Origin: Typhlomys cinereus | Lineage: Eukaryota; Chordata; Mammalia; Rodentia; Platacanthomyidae | Assembly (NCBI GenBank): GCA_023101885.1 | Contig: JALPQD010000088.1 | Span: forward strand, 5,491,501 to 5,555,500 | Length of the DNA stretch: 64,000 nucleotides | Reading direction: 5' to 3' | Part shown: piece after piece, positions 1 to 11,379 of the stretch | How the letters are laid out: every line of letters starts with the position of its first letter | Numbering within the stretch: position 1 is the stretch's first letter | Made by a program: the position numbers and the translations under genes | The notes under the pieces: generated by a model | Seen by the model: the letters and a program-made list of their open reading frames with translations, nothing else | Told to the model about the DNA's origin: nothing | Databases searched by the model: none

Positions 1-279
1 ACCCATCATGCCTTTTCTTGCCACAATGGACTAAATGTCCTCTGAAAACATAAACTAAATGCATCTTCCTATGTCCTCTTTAAATTAAAAAAAGGGGGAA
101 TTAGGCCTCACTTCCCTAGGAAGGGACCCCAGCACCAGGTGAGAGTCCTGAGAAGCACGTGGAGCCAGAGGAACACCCCACCCACCTGCCCCACCAACCT
201 AGGAAGGAACCATGTGCGGGTGAGAGCCACACGGGGCAGAGCCAGGGGAGGCCACGCCCACCCACCCCATGGACAGGCC
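1..279. other. Left edge, no gene recognised
   Basis: AT-rich to about 100, then a GC-richer stretch (about 110-290) directly abutting the L1 ORF2 remnant. It might be L1 5'-region DNA joined by an internal deletion, but I cannot show that. No OR or other exon is visible. Confidence 0.4.
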
Positions 280-953
280 AAAAACTGAACAGAGACACAC
301 TGAAACTAAACCGAGCCATCAACCAAATGGACCTGACAGACATCTGTCAAACGTTCCATCCTGATACCAAGAAATATACATTTTTAGCAACCCATGGAGC
401 TTTCTCCAAAATAGATCGTATACTAGGCCACAGAACTAGTCTCCATGCATAGAATCAAAATCACCACCTGTACTCTATCCAACCACCAGGAAATAAAGAG
501 GGATATCCACAGCAAGACAAACAACAGAAAGCATACAAACTTTCAGAAGTTTAACAATATGCTGTTGAATGAGGAATGGGTTTGGACAGAAGTAAAAATA
601 GAAATTCGGAAATTCCTAGCACTCAGTGATAATGGAAACACATTGTTTCAAAACCTCTGGAATACGATGAAGGTGGTCCTAAGAGGAAAATTTGTAGCAC
701 TCAATGCCTATGTCAAAAAAATGAAAACATCACAATGCAGCTTAAAGCTTTAGAGAAACAAGAACAAACCAACGTGCAGAGATTAGCAGGATCAGAAGAG
801 AAATAACTGAGACAGAGACAAAGAAAACAATACAAAGAATCAAACAAAAAGCTGATTATTTGAAAAACTTAAGATTTATAAATCTTTAGCCAAATTAACC
901 AAAACCAAAAGAGAGAACACATTAATTAATAAAATTAGAGATGAAAATGGTGT

Positions 954-1140
954 GCTCCACTAAAGGATGCTCCAGGAATGGGGGGGAGAGCACGGGGAGA
1001 AAGGGAGGGAGGAGGGAAAGAAAAGAGAAAAGGGGGGAGGAAACAAGGGGATTCAGGGAGGGGTGGAGGGAGGGAAGGGAATGGGGTACTTATCAACTTG
1101 TATGAGTGGAAGAAATAAATAAAAAAAGAATTTAAAAAAA
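954..1140 (+). mobile_element. 5'-truncated polypurine-tailed retroposon
   Basis: Begins at the conserved 'actaaaggatgctccagg'-type motif of the family, continues into a G/A-rich polypurine tract and ends with an aataaa-containing A-rich tail. It is flanked by the 11-bp target-site duplication gaaaatggtgt (943-953 and 1141-1151), so it is an L1-type retrotransposition event into the older L1. Confidence 0.85.
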
Positions 1141-1209
1141 GAAAATGGTGTACTCACAGATGTCAAGGAAATTCAGAAAATCATAAGTTCATACTTTAAA
1201 AACTAAACG

Positions 1210-1469
1210 ATGGGCTGGAGAGGTGGCTCAGGGGTTAAGCTTCTGCCTTGCAGGCGGAAGGTCCTGAGTTCGGATCCTAGACCCCACGTATAGACCCGGG
1301 CAGAAGCGGAGGTGGCCTGTGTTTCTGGCCCTGGTAGGGCAAGAGTAAAACAAGGAGAAAGTGCAGGCAGTCCATGGTGGTTCCCGAATTCGCCCATGGT
1401 TCTACACACAGACACACACACACACACACACACACATTCGCACACACGCACAATTGAATAAATAATAAA

Positions 1470-1496
<27 letters not shown>
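1210..1496 (+). mobile_element. DIP/B2-type SINE, young subfamily
   Basis: Starts with the ggctggagaggtggctcagg head, carries a B-box-like ggtcctgagttcggatcc, then a (CA)n stretch, aataaataataa and a poly-A tail. Flanked by the 11-bp target-site duplication aaaactaaacg (1199-1209 and 1497-1507). Confidence 0.9.
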
Positions 1497-1506
<10 letters not shown>

Positions 1507-2393
1507 GCCACCAAATTTGACAATCACAGAGAAGCAGATAAATTTCTTAATATATATAACACACCAAAGTTAAACCACAGTGAACTGAATTATTTAAATA
1601 CTCCTGTAACAAGAGATGAAAATGAAGTAGTAATTTTGAATTTTCTTACCAAAAAAAGCCCAGGACCAGATGGATTCAGTGCAGAATTCTATCAGATATT
1701 CAAAGAAAAATCAACACCAAAACTTCTTTAAGTTATTCCACAAAATAAAGAGGGAGAAATACTTCCAAATGCTTTTTACGAAGCCTACATTACAATGATC
1801 CCAAAACCAAATAAAGACAGAAAAACTAAAAACTATAGACCAATCTTATTGATGAATACCGACACAAAGATCCTCAAAAAAATTCTAACAAGCCAATTCA
1901 AAAGCATACCAAAAATATAATCCACTATGATCAGGTTGTGTTTATTCCAGAAGCATAAGGTTAGTTCAACATATGTAAATCTAAAAATATAATTCATCAT
2001 AGAAAACAAATCCAAAGACAAAAATCACAGGATTCTCTCAGTTGATGCTGAAAAAGCTTTTGACAAAATCCTACACCCCTTTATGATAAAGACCCTAAAG
2101 AAAACACACTTGGAAAGAATATTTATCAACATAATAAAAGCTATATACAACAAACCTATGGCCCAAATCATCTTAAATGCTAAAAAAATGGAAGCATTCC
2201 CACTCAGATCATGAACAAGACAGGTTGTCCACTCTCATCACTTTTTCAACATTATACTTTAAGTCTTAGTTAGAGCATTAAGACAAGAGAGGAAGATAAA
2301 AGGGATACAAATTGGAAAAGAAGAAATCAACTTGTTCCTATTCACAGATGACATGATCCTATACCTCATGGACCCTAAAGATTCTGCCAGGAA

Positions 2394-3181
2394 GGAGTTA
2401 AGACACTGCCTCACACCAAGCCAGCCTAATCTCTCCCCATCCTAAAGCTCAGAAGAGGGGGCGATAAGATTGTTAAAGCCTAAAGATGGAGAAGAGCAAC
2501 GATATGCAAGATACTTCATACAAGTTAGGGCCGAAGTAATCATAATAGGACTTTGCATGACATACACAATGACCAACATATCATTGAGTCCCCAAAGTCT
2601 AGCATGGATCACAGGCACTATGATCCCTAGAGGCAAGGGATTAACAGCTACAATAGTGTTCCTATACTAAAGGAGAGCACAAGAGAGCTCTAGGCAATGC
2701 TACTGAGTCCTTACACCTCATCAAAGAGGAGGACCCAGAGGGAAGTTTGACAGGCACACTAAAGGATGCTTCAGGAAAGGGGGGTTGCACTGAGAGAAAG
2801 GGAGGGATGGGGGAAAGGAAAGGGAAAAGGGGGGAGGGAGCAAGGGGATCCAGGGAGGGTTGGAGGGATGGAGGGGAATGGGGTACTTATCAACTTTGTA
2901 TGAGTGGAAGAGATAAAAAATTAAATTAAATTAAATTAAAAAAAAGAAACTCCTGGATCACAATAAAAAAAAAAAAAGACACTGCCTCACAAGTAGAAGA
3001 CATTGAGTTCAGATCCCAGGTCCCATGTAAGAACACCAGGCACAAACAGTGGAGGCCTGCATTTCCAGCCCTGTTGGGCAGAGCTTGGGGAAACCCAGAG
3101 CAAAGCAAAAAGAAGGTAAAACAATCCAGGATTGATTCCCAAAGTCACTCTTGGGCTTCCACAGGGACATACCCTCTGATA

Positions 3182-3235
<54 letters not shown>

Positions 3236-3262
3236 CACACATAAAATAAATAGTTTTTTAAA
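2394..3262 (+). mobile_element. SINE inserted in L1, itself interrupted
   Basis: SINE sequence from the ggttaag region of the head, through the body (2977-3170), to a (CA)n tail (3180-3240). Flanked by a 17-bp duplication of L1 sequence (aaagattctgccaggaa at 2377-2393; same with one change at 3263-3279). Interrupted at 2415-2976 by a retroposon. Confidence 0.8.
2415..2976 (+). mobile_element. Polypurine-tailed retroposon, 5'-truncated copy
   Basis: Member of the window's major retroposon family: core with 'gggccgaagtaatcataat', 'tctagcatggatcacagg' and 'aggaggacccagagggaag', then the polypurine tract and A-rich tail. Flanked by the 14-bp duplication agacactgcctcac (2401-2414 and 2977-2990) inside a SINE. 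Confidence 0.85.
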
Positions 3263-3389
3263 AAAGATTCTTCCAGGAAACTCCTAGAACTAATAAATAA
3301 TTTCAGCAGAAATTATTATGTTCATTTTCCTCCTTATTCACTCTTGTTTAAACCTATTTACAGGGTTGGGTGTGTGTTCCCTGTCATGG

Positions 3390-4300
3390 TGGAAGATGGC
3401 TCAGGTGTTAAGCCTTTATCTTGCAAGCACAAGGACTTGAATTCAGACCCTACATAAAAACACCAGGTGTAGACTGAATAAGAGAAAAAGAATTTCCCCA
3501 CTTATGACTTTGCCCAGTGAAGAGTGACATGTACTACAACAGATATCTGACTCCCTTACCAACACAGACCCTCAGAGGGAGCTCTGTGATCCGCATGTAC
3601 AGAAGGACAGAAGGCTGAGAGAGACACTGGTGAATTGAAGAGGGGAAGGGAAAGAAAAGAAAGAAAACGGGGGGGGGGGGGTGAAGAGGGGATCAGAGCA
3701 AAATTCATTTAGCTTAAATATGAAAGTTTCTCAATAAAAAAAAAAACCTCAGTAAAACGTCCAGTTCACAATTGTCTTTCCTTTGTGACCTGGAACAGAC
3801 CCAAGTTGTTCCCAGGATTATGGGAATATCTTTGTCTTGAACTGCTGATTGTTTTAATACTAGTCATAACAGTTTATCTTCCCATCATATGCCCTCTTGT
3901 TATTCATTTCTTACTTCTTGTTTTTACAAGATTGTAAATTGTGTTATTCCTTGCTGTTTTTTGCTCTAGCTTTGGATGATTGCCCAATTTTCATGTATAT
4001 AAGCTTAGTACTTTAGAATAAACTTGTCTCAGTCTTGCTGGGATCTCTTTAAAAAAAAAAAACCTTCAGGTGGAAATGCCAATAACCTGTACTTCTAGCT
4101 CTGGAGGCAGAGCCTGGGAAACCCCAGAGCAAGGCAGTAAAGAGGTAGAGCAATCCAGGATGATTCCCAAAGTCAACCTGGGGTCTCCAGAAGCACACGC
4201 AGTGTCCTCTTCTACATCCACATGTACCTACACGTGCACCTACAAACTCTCACCTACACATGCCAGAAATAAATAATAAAATTAAATTAAAATTAAAAAG
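3390..4300 (+). mobile_element. Older SINE interrupted by about 0.6 kb of other repeats
   Basis: SINE head and first half at about 3400-3470, second half at about 4065-4290 ending in aaataaataataaaattaaa. The interruption holds a polypurine-rich piece (about 3490-3735) and an LTR-like piece (3740-4052). Boundaries are approximate. Confidence 0.6.
3740..4052 (+). mobile_element. LTR-like fragment (MaLR/ORR1-type?)
   Basis: Contains tgtatataag (TATA-like) followed by tagaataaacttgtc (polyadenylation signal) and ends with cttgctgggatctcttt, the layout of the 3' half of rodent MaLR-class LTRs. No internal retroviral coding region nearby. Family assignment is from memory and tentative. Confidence 0.45.
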
Positions 4301-5529
4301 TTACAAGAGCAGAGAATATGTACAAAATAGGGGGAAATGAACACCCTAATTGTCACAAGACCACTGATGAGAATAAGAGGCTTCAATCAGCCTCTGTCCA
4401 TGACAGTGATGTGGGACTTCAGGGCTGGCCATCGAGGCCAAGTCTAATAAGCATTGTCTTTGGAGAATTTATCTGAGAATGTATTGTAGACGACCCAGGA
4501 GAGCAATTAATATAAAGCCTGGAAGTTTGGGGAATGCCTTCCTTTCTCTTTCATACACTTATATCCTCCGGGGCAAACACAATGAGCCCTCTGGAGGAGG
4601 GAGAAAATGAACCTCCCACATTCAGTTTGGAGAATACCTCCAAAATTGACCCTAAACATAGATGCTAGCGGAGTCCAAGGGAGCTTCTTAAAGGTTAAAT
4701 TCCCACCTCCCTTTGTGTGCCTTGCCACTCTATTACTCCACTCCCAACACGCTTTCTGTATACCAAGCGGATATTGCTTGGAAACCAGCCTCAATTCTCT
4801 TTCCAAGCTCATGGCGCTCTGGGCACTGGAAATAGCTCTTAAGATTGATTAAACTCTTCCAAAAGCAAATCAGCTGGAGACAGGTGTCAGCTGGAGCCAG
4901 GACAACAGAGAAAGGGTAAGTACAGTGGTTCTTAAGTCCACTAGTCTTAGGCAATAAGTACACAGTCCTACCTGCTCAGATGATAGCCAAGGTTTTGCCT
5001 AGTGTTTTTCTCTTAGGACTGCTCCATGATATCTTCCATTCCTCGACTTCAGCCAACTCTGTTTGGAGGATGTTTTTGTGCTTTTGTAGGAAATGAACTT
5101 GCTTTGTTAAGACAGTTTGAGGCTGGCAGCAAACAATGAACAGAAGGCCAGAGATCTTTTGCACATCCTGCCAGTTACCAGCCTCCTCCACCAGCCTCAC
5201 AATGGATGAACTTACATCGAAGTGACAATGTCATCCAAAGTGTGCCCTCCCTGTTGGCTTCATTCTTGATCCAGGGTATCATACAAGTTAGAATAAATGT
5301 ATAATGACGGGTGGCCGCCGCTGTTGTTATTCAGAAGAGCTTCGCTGACCTAAAACGCCTTCATATTCTGCAAGCTGTTCCTTCCCTTCTCCAAAGCCCT
5401 ACAATCACTATCTGTTTACTATTCCCATAGCTTCCCCTTTTTAGAATATGATATATTTAGAATTATGTAAGGTATAGTCTCTTCAGAAGGGTTTCTTTCA
5501 CTTAAAACACACACACACATTCAAATGAA
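4301..5529. other. Intergenic DNA, nothing recognised
   Basis: No OR similarity, no obvious repeat; short open frames on both strands (about 75-100 codons) lack any recognisable motif and have no conservation evidence. Confidence 0.5.
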
Positions 5530-5872
5530 CTTGCTAGAAAAATAAGTGGTCAGTGGTTATAGCCTTTGCCTCACAAGCAAAAGGATTTGAGTTAGATCCC
5601 CACATCCCGTGCAAAAAATGACAAGCAGATATGGCAGTGGCCTGTCATCCAACCATGGAAGGTAGAACATGGGAAACTCCAGAGCAAAGCACTGGGATGG
5701 AAGAACGATCCAGGATGATCCCAGATATCACTCTTGGTCCTCCACAGGCACACATACACAATTGCTCTTCTGTACACGTGCACGTACATACACACACTAC
5801 ACTGACACTGATCCACAAGCAAAACACACACAACTACATACATACAAATGCACGCAAAAAATACCTACCTAA
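5530..5872 (+). mobile_element. Older DIP/B2-type SINE
   Basis: Diverged head (ggtcagtggttatagcctttg), body with ccatggaaggtagaa and ccaggatgatcccag, (CA)-rich 3' part. Target-site duplication not clear. Confidence 0.7.
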
Positions 5873-6128
5873 ATCCTCTTCATATCTTTTTAAGACATAA
5901 GAACTGGTTTGTTTTTTAGCTTTATGCGCTTAAAAATTCCTGATTTATTCTTCTTTATTCCCAAGTACTCACTACTATCATTTGTGTTCTCACATAGAAT
6001 TACTTCTAGATTGAATATTTTTGAAAAATTTTCAAAAACTCCTGTTATGCTTATTTTTCACTATTATATGTTCTCTGATCCAATTCAAAATTTAAATTCA
6101 AAACTAAAGAAATGCAGGATCTACAATA

Positions 6129-6129
6129 A

Positions 6130-6169
<40 letters not shown>
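6129..6169. repeat. (TA)n microsatellite
   Basis: Almost pure TA dinucleotide run within AT-rich unique DNA (5873-6431) that holds no recognisable gene. Confidence 0.9.
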
Positions 6170-6431
6170 CTGAACTCTATGTTCTTGTTTTATTAGTCCA
6201 CTAATTACATGATTTCAGATTTGCAGTACTTAAATTAAGTGAATGTGAGCATAGGCTTCCCTGTAGTCTACAGCATGTCTTAAATGAGTCACCTTTGTTG
6301 AGAAGTAAGAAAAAAATGTTTTGTCAACTGGCAGCTAATTAATTATTAAACAATAGCATGTCTTAAATCAGAAAATGATGAATCATGAAATCTATAAATA
6401 TGTTAATTGCGCTTTTAAAAAAATCTGGGAA

Positions 6432-6735
6432 AAGACTGGGAGATAGTTCAATGGTTAAAGCATTTGCCAAGAGAACTGGAGTCAGATCCCCAGATTCCAC
6501 ATAAAATGATGGGTAGCATTTTATGCAATTCCAGCCCCAGAAGGAGACTCCAGAACAAGCTGGCTAGACAGACTAACCCTACACATTCTAGGTCCATTTA
6601 CAGACCTATACATTCACGTACATACACACATACACATCAGGTGGAAGAGCAATCAAGGATGACTCCCAGATCACCCTTAGGACTCCACATGCAAGGGTAC
6701 TCACACGCGCGCACACACACCATGAACACATACAA
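6432..6735 (+). mobile_element. Older DIP/B2-type SINE
   Basis: Head-like gactgggagatagttcaatg and 3' part with aagagcaatcaaggatgact and a CA/CG-rich end; strongly diverged from the young subfamily. Confidence 0.6.
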
Positions 6736-6829
6736 CAATACTTTGAAAAACAAACCCAGCATATTATTGAATGCTAAGGTGAAACAAATACCATAACAAA
6801 AATCTTTGTCAAAAATCAAGTTATTCTTG

Positions 6830-7110
6830 GGGCTGGAGAGGTGGCTCAGGGGTTAAGCCTCTGCCTTGCAGGCGGAAGGTCCTGAGTTCTGATCCTAGAC
6901 CCCACGTATAGATGCCAGGCGGAAGCAGGGACAGCCTGCGTTTCTAGTCCTGGTAGGGCGGAGCCTGTGAATCCCTGGACAGAGTAAACAAGGAGGAGGT
7001 GGAGGCGTCCATGGTGGTTCCCCAATTTGCCCGTGGTTCTACACACACACATACACACATACAATCGCACCGCACACATACACAATTGAATAAATAATAA
7101 AAAAAATTTT
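6830..7110 (+). mobile_element. Young DIP/B2-type SINE with perfect 19-bp TSD
   Basis: Full-length, head ggggctggagaggtggctca, tail aataaataataaaaaa. Flanked by an identical 19-bp duplication, aaaaatcaagttattcttg (6811-6829 and 7111-7129), which dates it as recent. Confidence 0.95.
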
Positions 7111-7134
7111 AAAAATCAAGTTATTCTTGCAGTG

Positions 7135-7740
7135 GAAGAGCAATGAAACAGAAAAAAACCCACCAGAGTGCAGAGTACCAGTAACTCTAAAACACTCAGC
7201 CTGAATCAGACCAACCAAGATTCAGGGAATCTTGCAGAAGAGGAGGTGATAAGATTGAAAGAGCCTAAAGGTGGGGAGGTCCATGTCCAGCCAGAACATT
7301 CCACTCAAGATAGGTCTGCTACATCCAGAAATTTACTGCAATGAGACGTATCCTCATCAGACCTGCACTATGACTAATATATCAACATTCCCCCATAGAC
7401 TAGTGAGGAACTCAAGAGAAATAATTACAATGCAAGTGAAACGTTAGGGGCTAGGACTAGACAGGTGAAGGGAAGTGCCTGTAACAGTGAGTCTGCCCAA
7501 AGAAGGGCAGCTTAATCTGCCACAAAAACCTGATCCCATAAGAAAGCAGACAACCCCAAGAGATTCCTGGGACCCACACATAAGCAGACAACAGGAGGAT
7601 GTGAGGGAGAGGAATAGAGTGGTGAAGGGAGAGGAGGGTGAAAGAGGACAGGATAAGGAAATAGGAGGGAAGAAAGGAAGGGTAGGGACAACCACTCCTT
7701 ATATTTGTAAAACTAGAAAAAGTTGGGAAAAGTTATTCTA
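7135..7740 (+). mobile_element. Diverged polypurine-tailed retroposon relative
   Basis: Shares gcagagtaccagtaactc, aagaggaggtgataagat and 'gcactatgactaatatatc' with the copy at 20.4-20.6 kb, then a purine-rich tract and tttgtaaaactagaaaaag end. No clean target-site duplication seen. Confidence 0.6.
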
Positions 7741-8061
7741 AAGAGGAAATTTTCTCATTATGCTAAGGAGAGAGATGATGCATAGAGAACACTTTAGATC
7801 TTGATTCCAGAATCTTAGCTCAAATTTAGTTCAGCTTCATTATTCTCTCATGAGTTCAAGAACATATTCAAGCCTTTGCCATCACAACTGAGAGTGGATG
7901 AAATTTCTGGAGGAATTTCATTCCCCATGAACGCAGCCCCAGTGATTAGGAGCAAATGTTCTGAAAACTAATTGAGAAGGACCGCAATCCAGACGGGGCA
8001 GATCTTCCAATCACAATGACCTCTAACCTCCAAAGCACTCCTTCTTGTTTTGATCCACAAT
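7741..8061. other. Intergenic DNA, nothing recognised
   Basis: About 320 bp without gene or clear repeat. Confidence 0.5.
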
Positions 8062-8078
8062 TTAAACTTTATCATCTG

Positions 8079-8348
8079 GGGCTTTATCATCAGAGATGGC
8101 TCAGGAGTTAAGCATCTGCCTTGCAGGTGGAAGGTCCTGAGTTCAGATCCTAGACCCCACAGTATAGACACCGGGCAGAAGCAGGGGCGGCCTGTGTTTC
8201 TGGTCCTGGTAGGGCAGAGCCTGTGAATTCCGGGGCAGAGTAAACAAAGAGAAGGTGGAGGCGTCCATGGTGGTTCCCAAATTCACCGAATTCACCCGTG
8301 GTTCTACACACATACACATGCACAATTGAATAAATTTTTAAAAATATA
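8079..8348 (+). mobile_element. Young DIP/B2-type SINE
   Basis: Flanked by an identical 17-bp duplication, ttaaactttatcatctg (8062-8078 and 8349-8365). The head is slightly altered (ggctttatcatcagagatgg). Confidence 0.9.
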
Positions 8349-8499
8349 TTAAACTTTATCATCTGAATCTAAATGGCTGGGTTCAAGTGTCTTGGCTCCT
8401 TTTGAAGGAGCAGGACACTTCCAGTTTCAACAATCCTTTGTGTATTTAGATGAAAGAAAGACCTAGAAAAGTGAGAAAGAACTAGAAAAGGGCACCAGG

Positions 8500-8835
8500 C
8501 ACCTACAGTGGAGGGAAAAGGGGGTGTCACGGGGTGAAGGACAGAAGCCGGGTCAGGATGGGAAGATCAGTACTTTCAACTGATATCCAAATTCTGGCCC
8601 CTTACTAGTGTAGATGACTTGGAGGGAAATTCAGTGCCTATATAAACAGATATTCTGAAGAGTGGAAGGGAGCAGGCAGGAAACACCAAGAGAGGAGGAG
8701 GGAGGAAAAGGGAGAGAGAAAGAGGGAGGAGGGGGACAGGTGATGGAAGGGGGAAAAGGATAAGGATAAAAGAGGAGTGAAGGTACCTATCTACTGAGCT
8801 TGTATAACTAGGCAAAAGATAATAAATTTTTTAAA
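8500..8835 (+). mobile_element. Polypurine 3' end of a retroposon
   Basis: tagtgtagatgacttggagg, then ggagcaggcaggaaacacca, a long G/A tract and cttgtataactaggcaaaag. A close relative is at 43720-43925. Confidence 0.55.
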
Positions 8836-8844
8836 AGGAGGAGG

Positions 8845-9590
8845 AAGTTGGCTAGAAAGATGGCTCAGTGGTTAAAGCCTTTCTTTACCTCACAAAGGTA
8901 AGCAAAAGGACCTGAGTTTGGATTCCAGATCCCACATAAAAACTCCAGGTAGAAATTGCTGTGTCCTTCATTTCCAGCCCTGGAAGACAGAGTCTGGGAA
9001 ACCCCAGAGCAAAGCAATTAAGAAAGCAGTGAGGTAGAAAAAATGTAAACTGTTGAGTTACTGCTAGCATAAGTTGAGATGGTAAGTGACTGAAATCCCA
9101 AAGACAGTCAAAGAAGGACATTTCAGAGACAACAGCCCACCCCCATGGCCTGCACCTTCACTTTACTGATGTTTTGCGCTGGTCTCAGCTTCTGTCCAAT
9201 AAGAGTCAAGACCATGGGTCAGTCTGTGTTCCATTTGCATGCTGATGTTATTGACCATGGTATTTGTTTCTATAAAGTCCTGCCTTTATTCCACCCTTTC
9301 TCTGCTTTTGTATAAAACAGCAGCACAAACTAAGTTCATGACCTGAGTCCTTAAAGAGAGATCTCAATTCCAGACTACCAAGAAATTAAATTCTTCTCCA
9401 TCCCAACTAGTGTCTGAGAAATCATTTTTAGTTCCACAAGAGTAAAGGATGATTCCCAAGTCACATTCTACAAGGGCCTCTACAGGAATACACACTCAAG
9501 TGCCCTCTTCTGTACACATACATGCATGCATGCATATACACACATACATGTGCACACAAAAACAAATAAAATAAAATAAATTTTTAAAAA
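8845..9590 (+). mobile_element. SINE split by an LTR-like insertion
   Basis: SINE head at 8847 and 5' body to about 9043; the body resumes at about 9439 (aggatgattcccaagtcac) and ends in a CA/TGCA-rich tail at about 9590. The two halves join in the right order across the insert. Confidence 0.7.
9044..9438 (+). mobile_element. Solo LTR-like insertion inside a SINE
   Basis: Begins TG, ends CA, about 395 bp, with tataaaacagcagc (TATA-like) near its middle-right and purine-rich end. The intact SINE on either side gives its boundaries. No flanking duplication could be confirmed; family unrecognised. Confidence 0.5.
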
Positions 9591-9775
9591 ACTCCATTTC
9601 CCAGTACCACTACCATGGCAATCAAATTTCGACATGAATTTCAGTAGGAATGAAATATATTCAAGCTATGCCAATCTTCTTTCTGCAAGGTCCTTCCTAC
9701 CGAAACACATGCCCTTCCTTATCACATACTAAATATAGTCATTTTTTCCTGATGATCCTCAAATCCTAATTTTTA

Positions 9776-9829
<54 letters not shown>

Positions 9830-10068
9830 CAGAATGCACTCACTGTGTGTCCCTGTGGAGGACCAAGGGTGACTTCGGGAATCATCCTGGATTGCTTCTA
9901 CCTCCTCCTTACTTCTCTCTCGGATTTCCCAGGCTCCACCTATCAAAGCTGGATGTGCATGCTGTAGCCATTTCTGCCTGTCATTCTTTACATGGGACCT
10001 GGGATCCAAACTCAGGATCTTCGGTTTTTGAGACATAGTCTTAATCCCTGAGCCATCTCTCCAGCCCC
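9776..10068 (-). mobile_element. Young DIP/B2-type SINE (minus strand)
   Basis: Reverse complement of the SINE, with a (TG)n run at 9780-9830 and head complement ccatctctccagcccc. Flanked by the 15-bp duplication aaatcctaattttta (9761-9775 and 10069-10083). Confidence 0.93.
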
Positions 10069-10083
10069 AAATCCTAATTTTTA

Positions 10084-11094
10084 ATCCCAAATCCACTCAA
10101 GTATTCAGGAGCTCTGGGCAGGGTCCCAGTTGTGAGTCCGTAAAAGTCAAAACACATTTACTTCCAGGATAAAAGGGCAGATTGGGTACATGGGATAAGG
10201 TAAACACTTCCATTCCACGGGAAGTAACTGGCCTCAAAAAAAAAAAAAAACTAAGACTCTTCAGGGCAAATTATTCAATATTAAATTCAATTTACAGAAT
10301 AATCTTTAACTCCATGTGCCCCCCACACACACTGACATTTTCCTTAGCATGGGTGATATTCTGTCCCTGACTCTGTAGTCTGGAGCCCTGAGGGTTGCTG
10401 TCTGACTTCCATGACCTGCCTAGATAGAAACCTGTGTAACAGCTCCTGTCCTGTGGCTATTTCCTCCCTAGGGAGTGCAGTGCATTCTTTGGGGTAGGGG
10501 GATATGCATGCCTGCTAGTGCTAGTGTTCTTCACTAACCTCACACTTAGTTCCCCGCGACACCCCTGAGGTTTACTGATTGCGCCCTCCAGAGCCGCAGC
10601 CCAAGCTTCTTCACTAATAGCTGGAGTGGAGCAGCCAACGAGTGCTACAACCAGATGCATGTGGCAAAACCCCAGGTGGTCCTGGGTAAAAGCCTGATGC
10701 TCCCCTAGATCTCTGAGTCTATGATGGGAGAGGCAACCCCCCCAACTATGATCCTGAAATGTATTCATTGACTTTTCCCAGTTATCTTAACAATTAGCAC
10801 CAGGCTGCCCTTGTATTCACGCTATCTCCTTACTAATTAATCCCTTGATCTCAGCTCTGCACACACAAATCACTAATTTTCCAAAGTCTTAAACTCTGTT
10901 TCCTCTTTATTACCTGTCTTCAGGTTATTCGGGCGTTCTGGAATCTCAATAAAAATGGCTGAAAGTCATCATACAGCCCTATCTGTAATTTTCTTAGAAG
11001 CTTCTGTTGACTTGTTGACTTGGTCATCAGTCACTGTTAAATTCCACCTTCTTGGAAAGTCCTAGGGCGTGAACGACACACAGACTCACCTTGC
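10084..11094. other. Intergenic DNA upstream of OR5A1, mostly unique
   Basis: No gene seen. Contains a perfect palindromic Olf/EBF-type site at 10465-10474 and TAATTAAT at about 10833-10842, either of which could belong to an OR promoter; no proof. Confidence 0.5.
10465..10474. promoter_or_regulatory. Candidate Olf-1/EBF site
   Basis: TCCCTAGGGA, a perfect match to the palindromic TCCCnnGGGA core bound by Olf/EBF factors, 2.7 kb upstream of the OR5A1 ATG. OR promoters typically carry such O/E sites, but a 10-bp match alone is weak. Confidence 0.25.
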
Positions 11095-11265
11095 TGACAC
11101 CTCACTGGTCACTTACTATGTGTTGGGCATTTTGTATGTGCTGCCTTATTTTTAAAAAAGAAATCTTCAAGGCAGTTGCCGCAATCCAACTTTAAAGATA
11201 GAGAAACTGCAGAGACCTGAGAACTGTCTCACACCCGGTGACAAGCTAGTCACTAGTACAGATGG
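11095..11265 (+). repeat. Ancient L2/MIR-type fragment
   Basis: cacttactatgtgttgggca, then agatagagaaactgcagag and cacccggtgacaagctagt, the familiar order of the mammalian L2/MIR3 3' consensus, heavily diverged. Confidence 0.55.
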
Positions 11266-11379
11266 GAAGTCTTTCTAGTGAGTCTAAATCCAGAGGTGAA
11301 AATCATTTCCTTGCAGTTTTCTACCCAAACACTTAAGGCGATGACTACGATGACTGTGAGAAGGGATTTTTTTGCGTGT

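Larger units (their letters stand above)
280..3320 (+). mobile_element. L1 ORF2 remnant, degraded, with nested insertions
   Basis: Three-frame reading gives L1 ORF2 pieces in order: the end of the endonuclease domain (THGAFSKIDRILGH at about 385-430), then reverse transcriptase motifs (PGPDGFSAEFYQ at about 1660-1690, DAEKAFDKI at about 2045-2070, [10 protein letters not shown] at about 2335-2365). The catalytic FADD is changed to FTDD and frames shift repeatedly, so it is inactive. It is broken by a polypurine retroposon at 954-1140, a SINE at 1210-1496, and a SINE at 2394-3262 that itself carries a retroposon. Confidence 0.85.
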
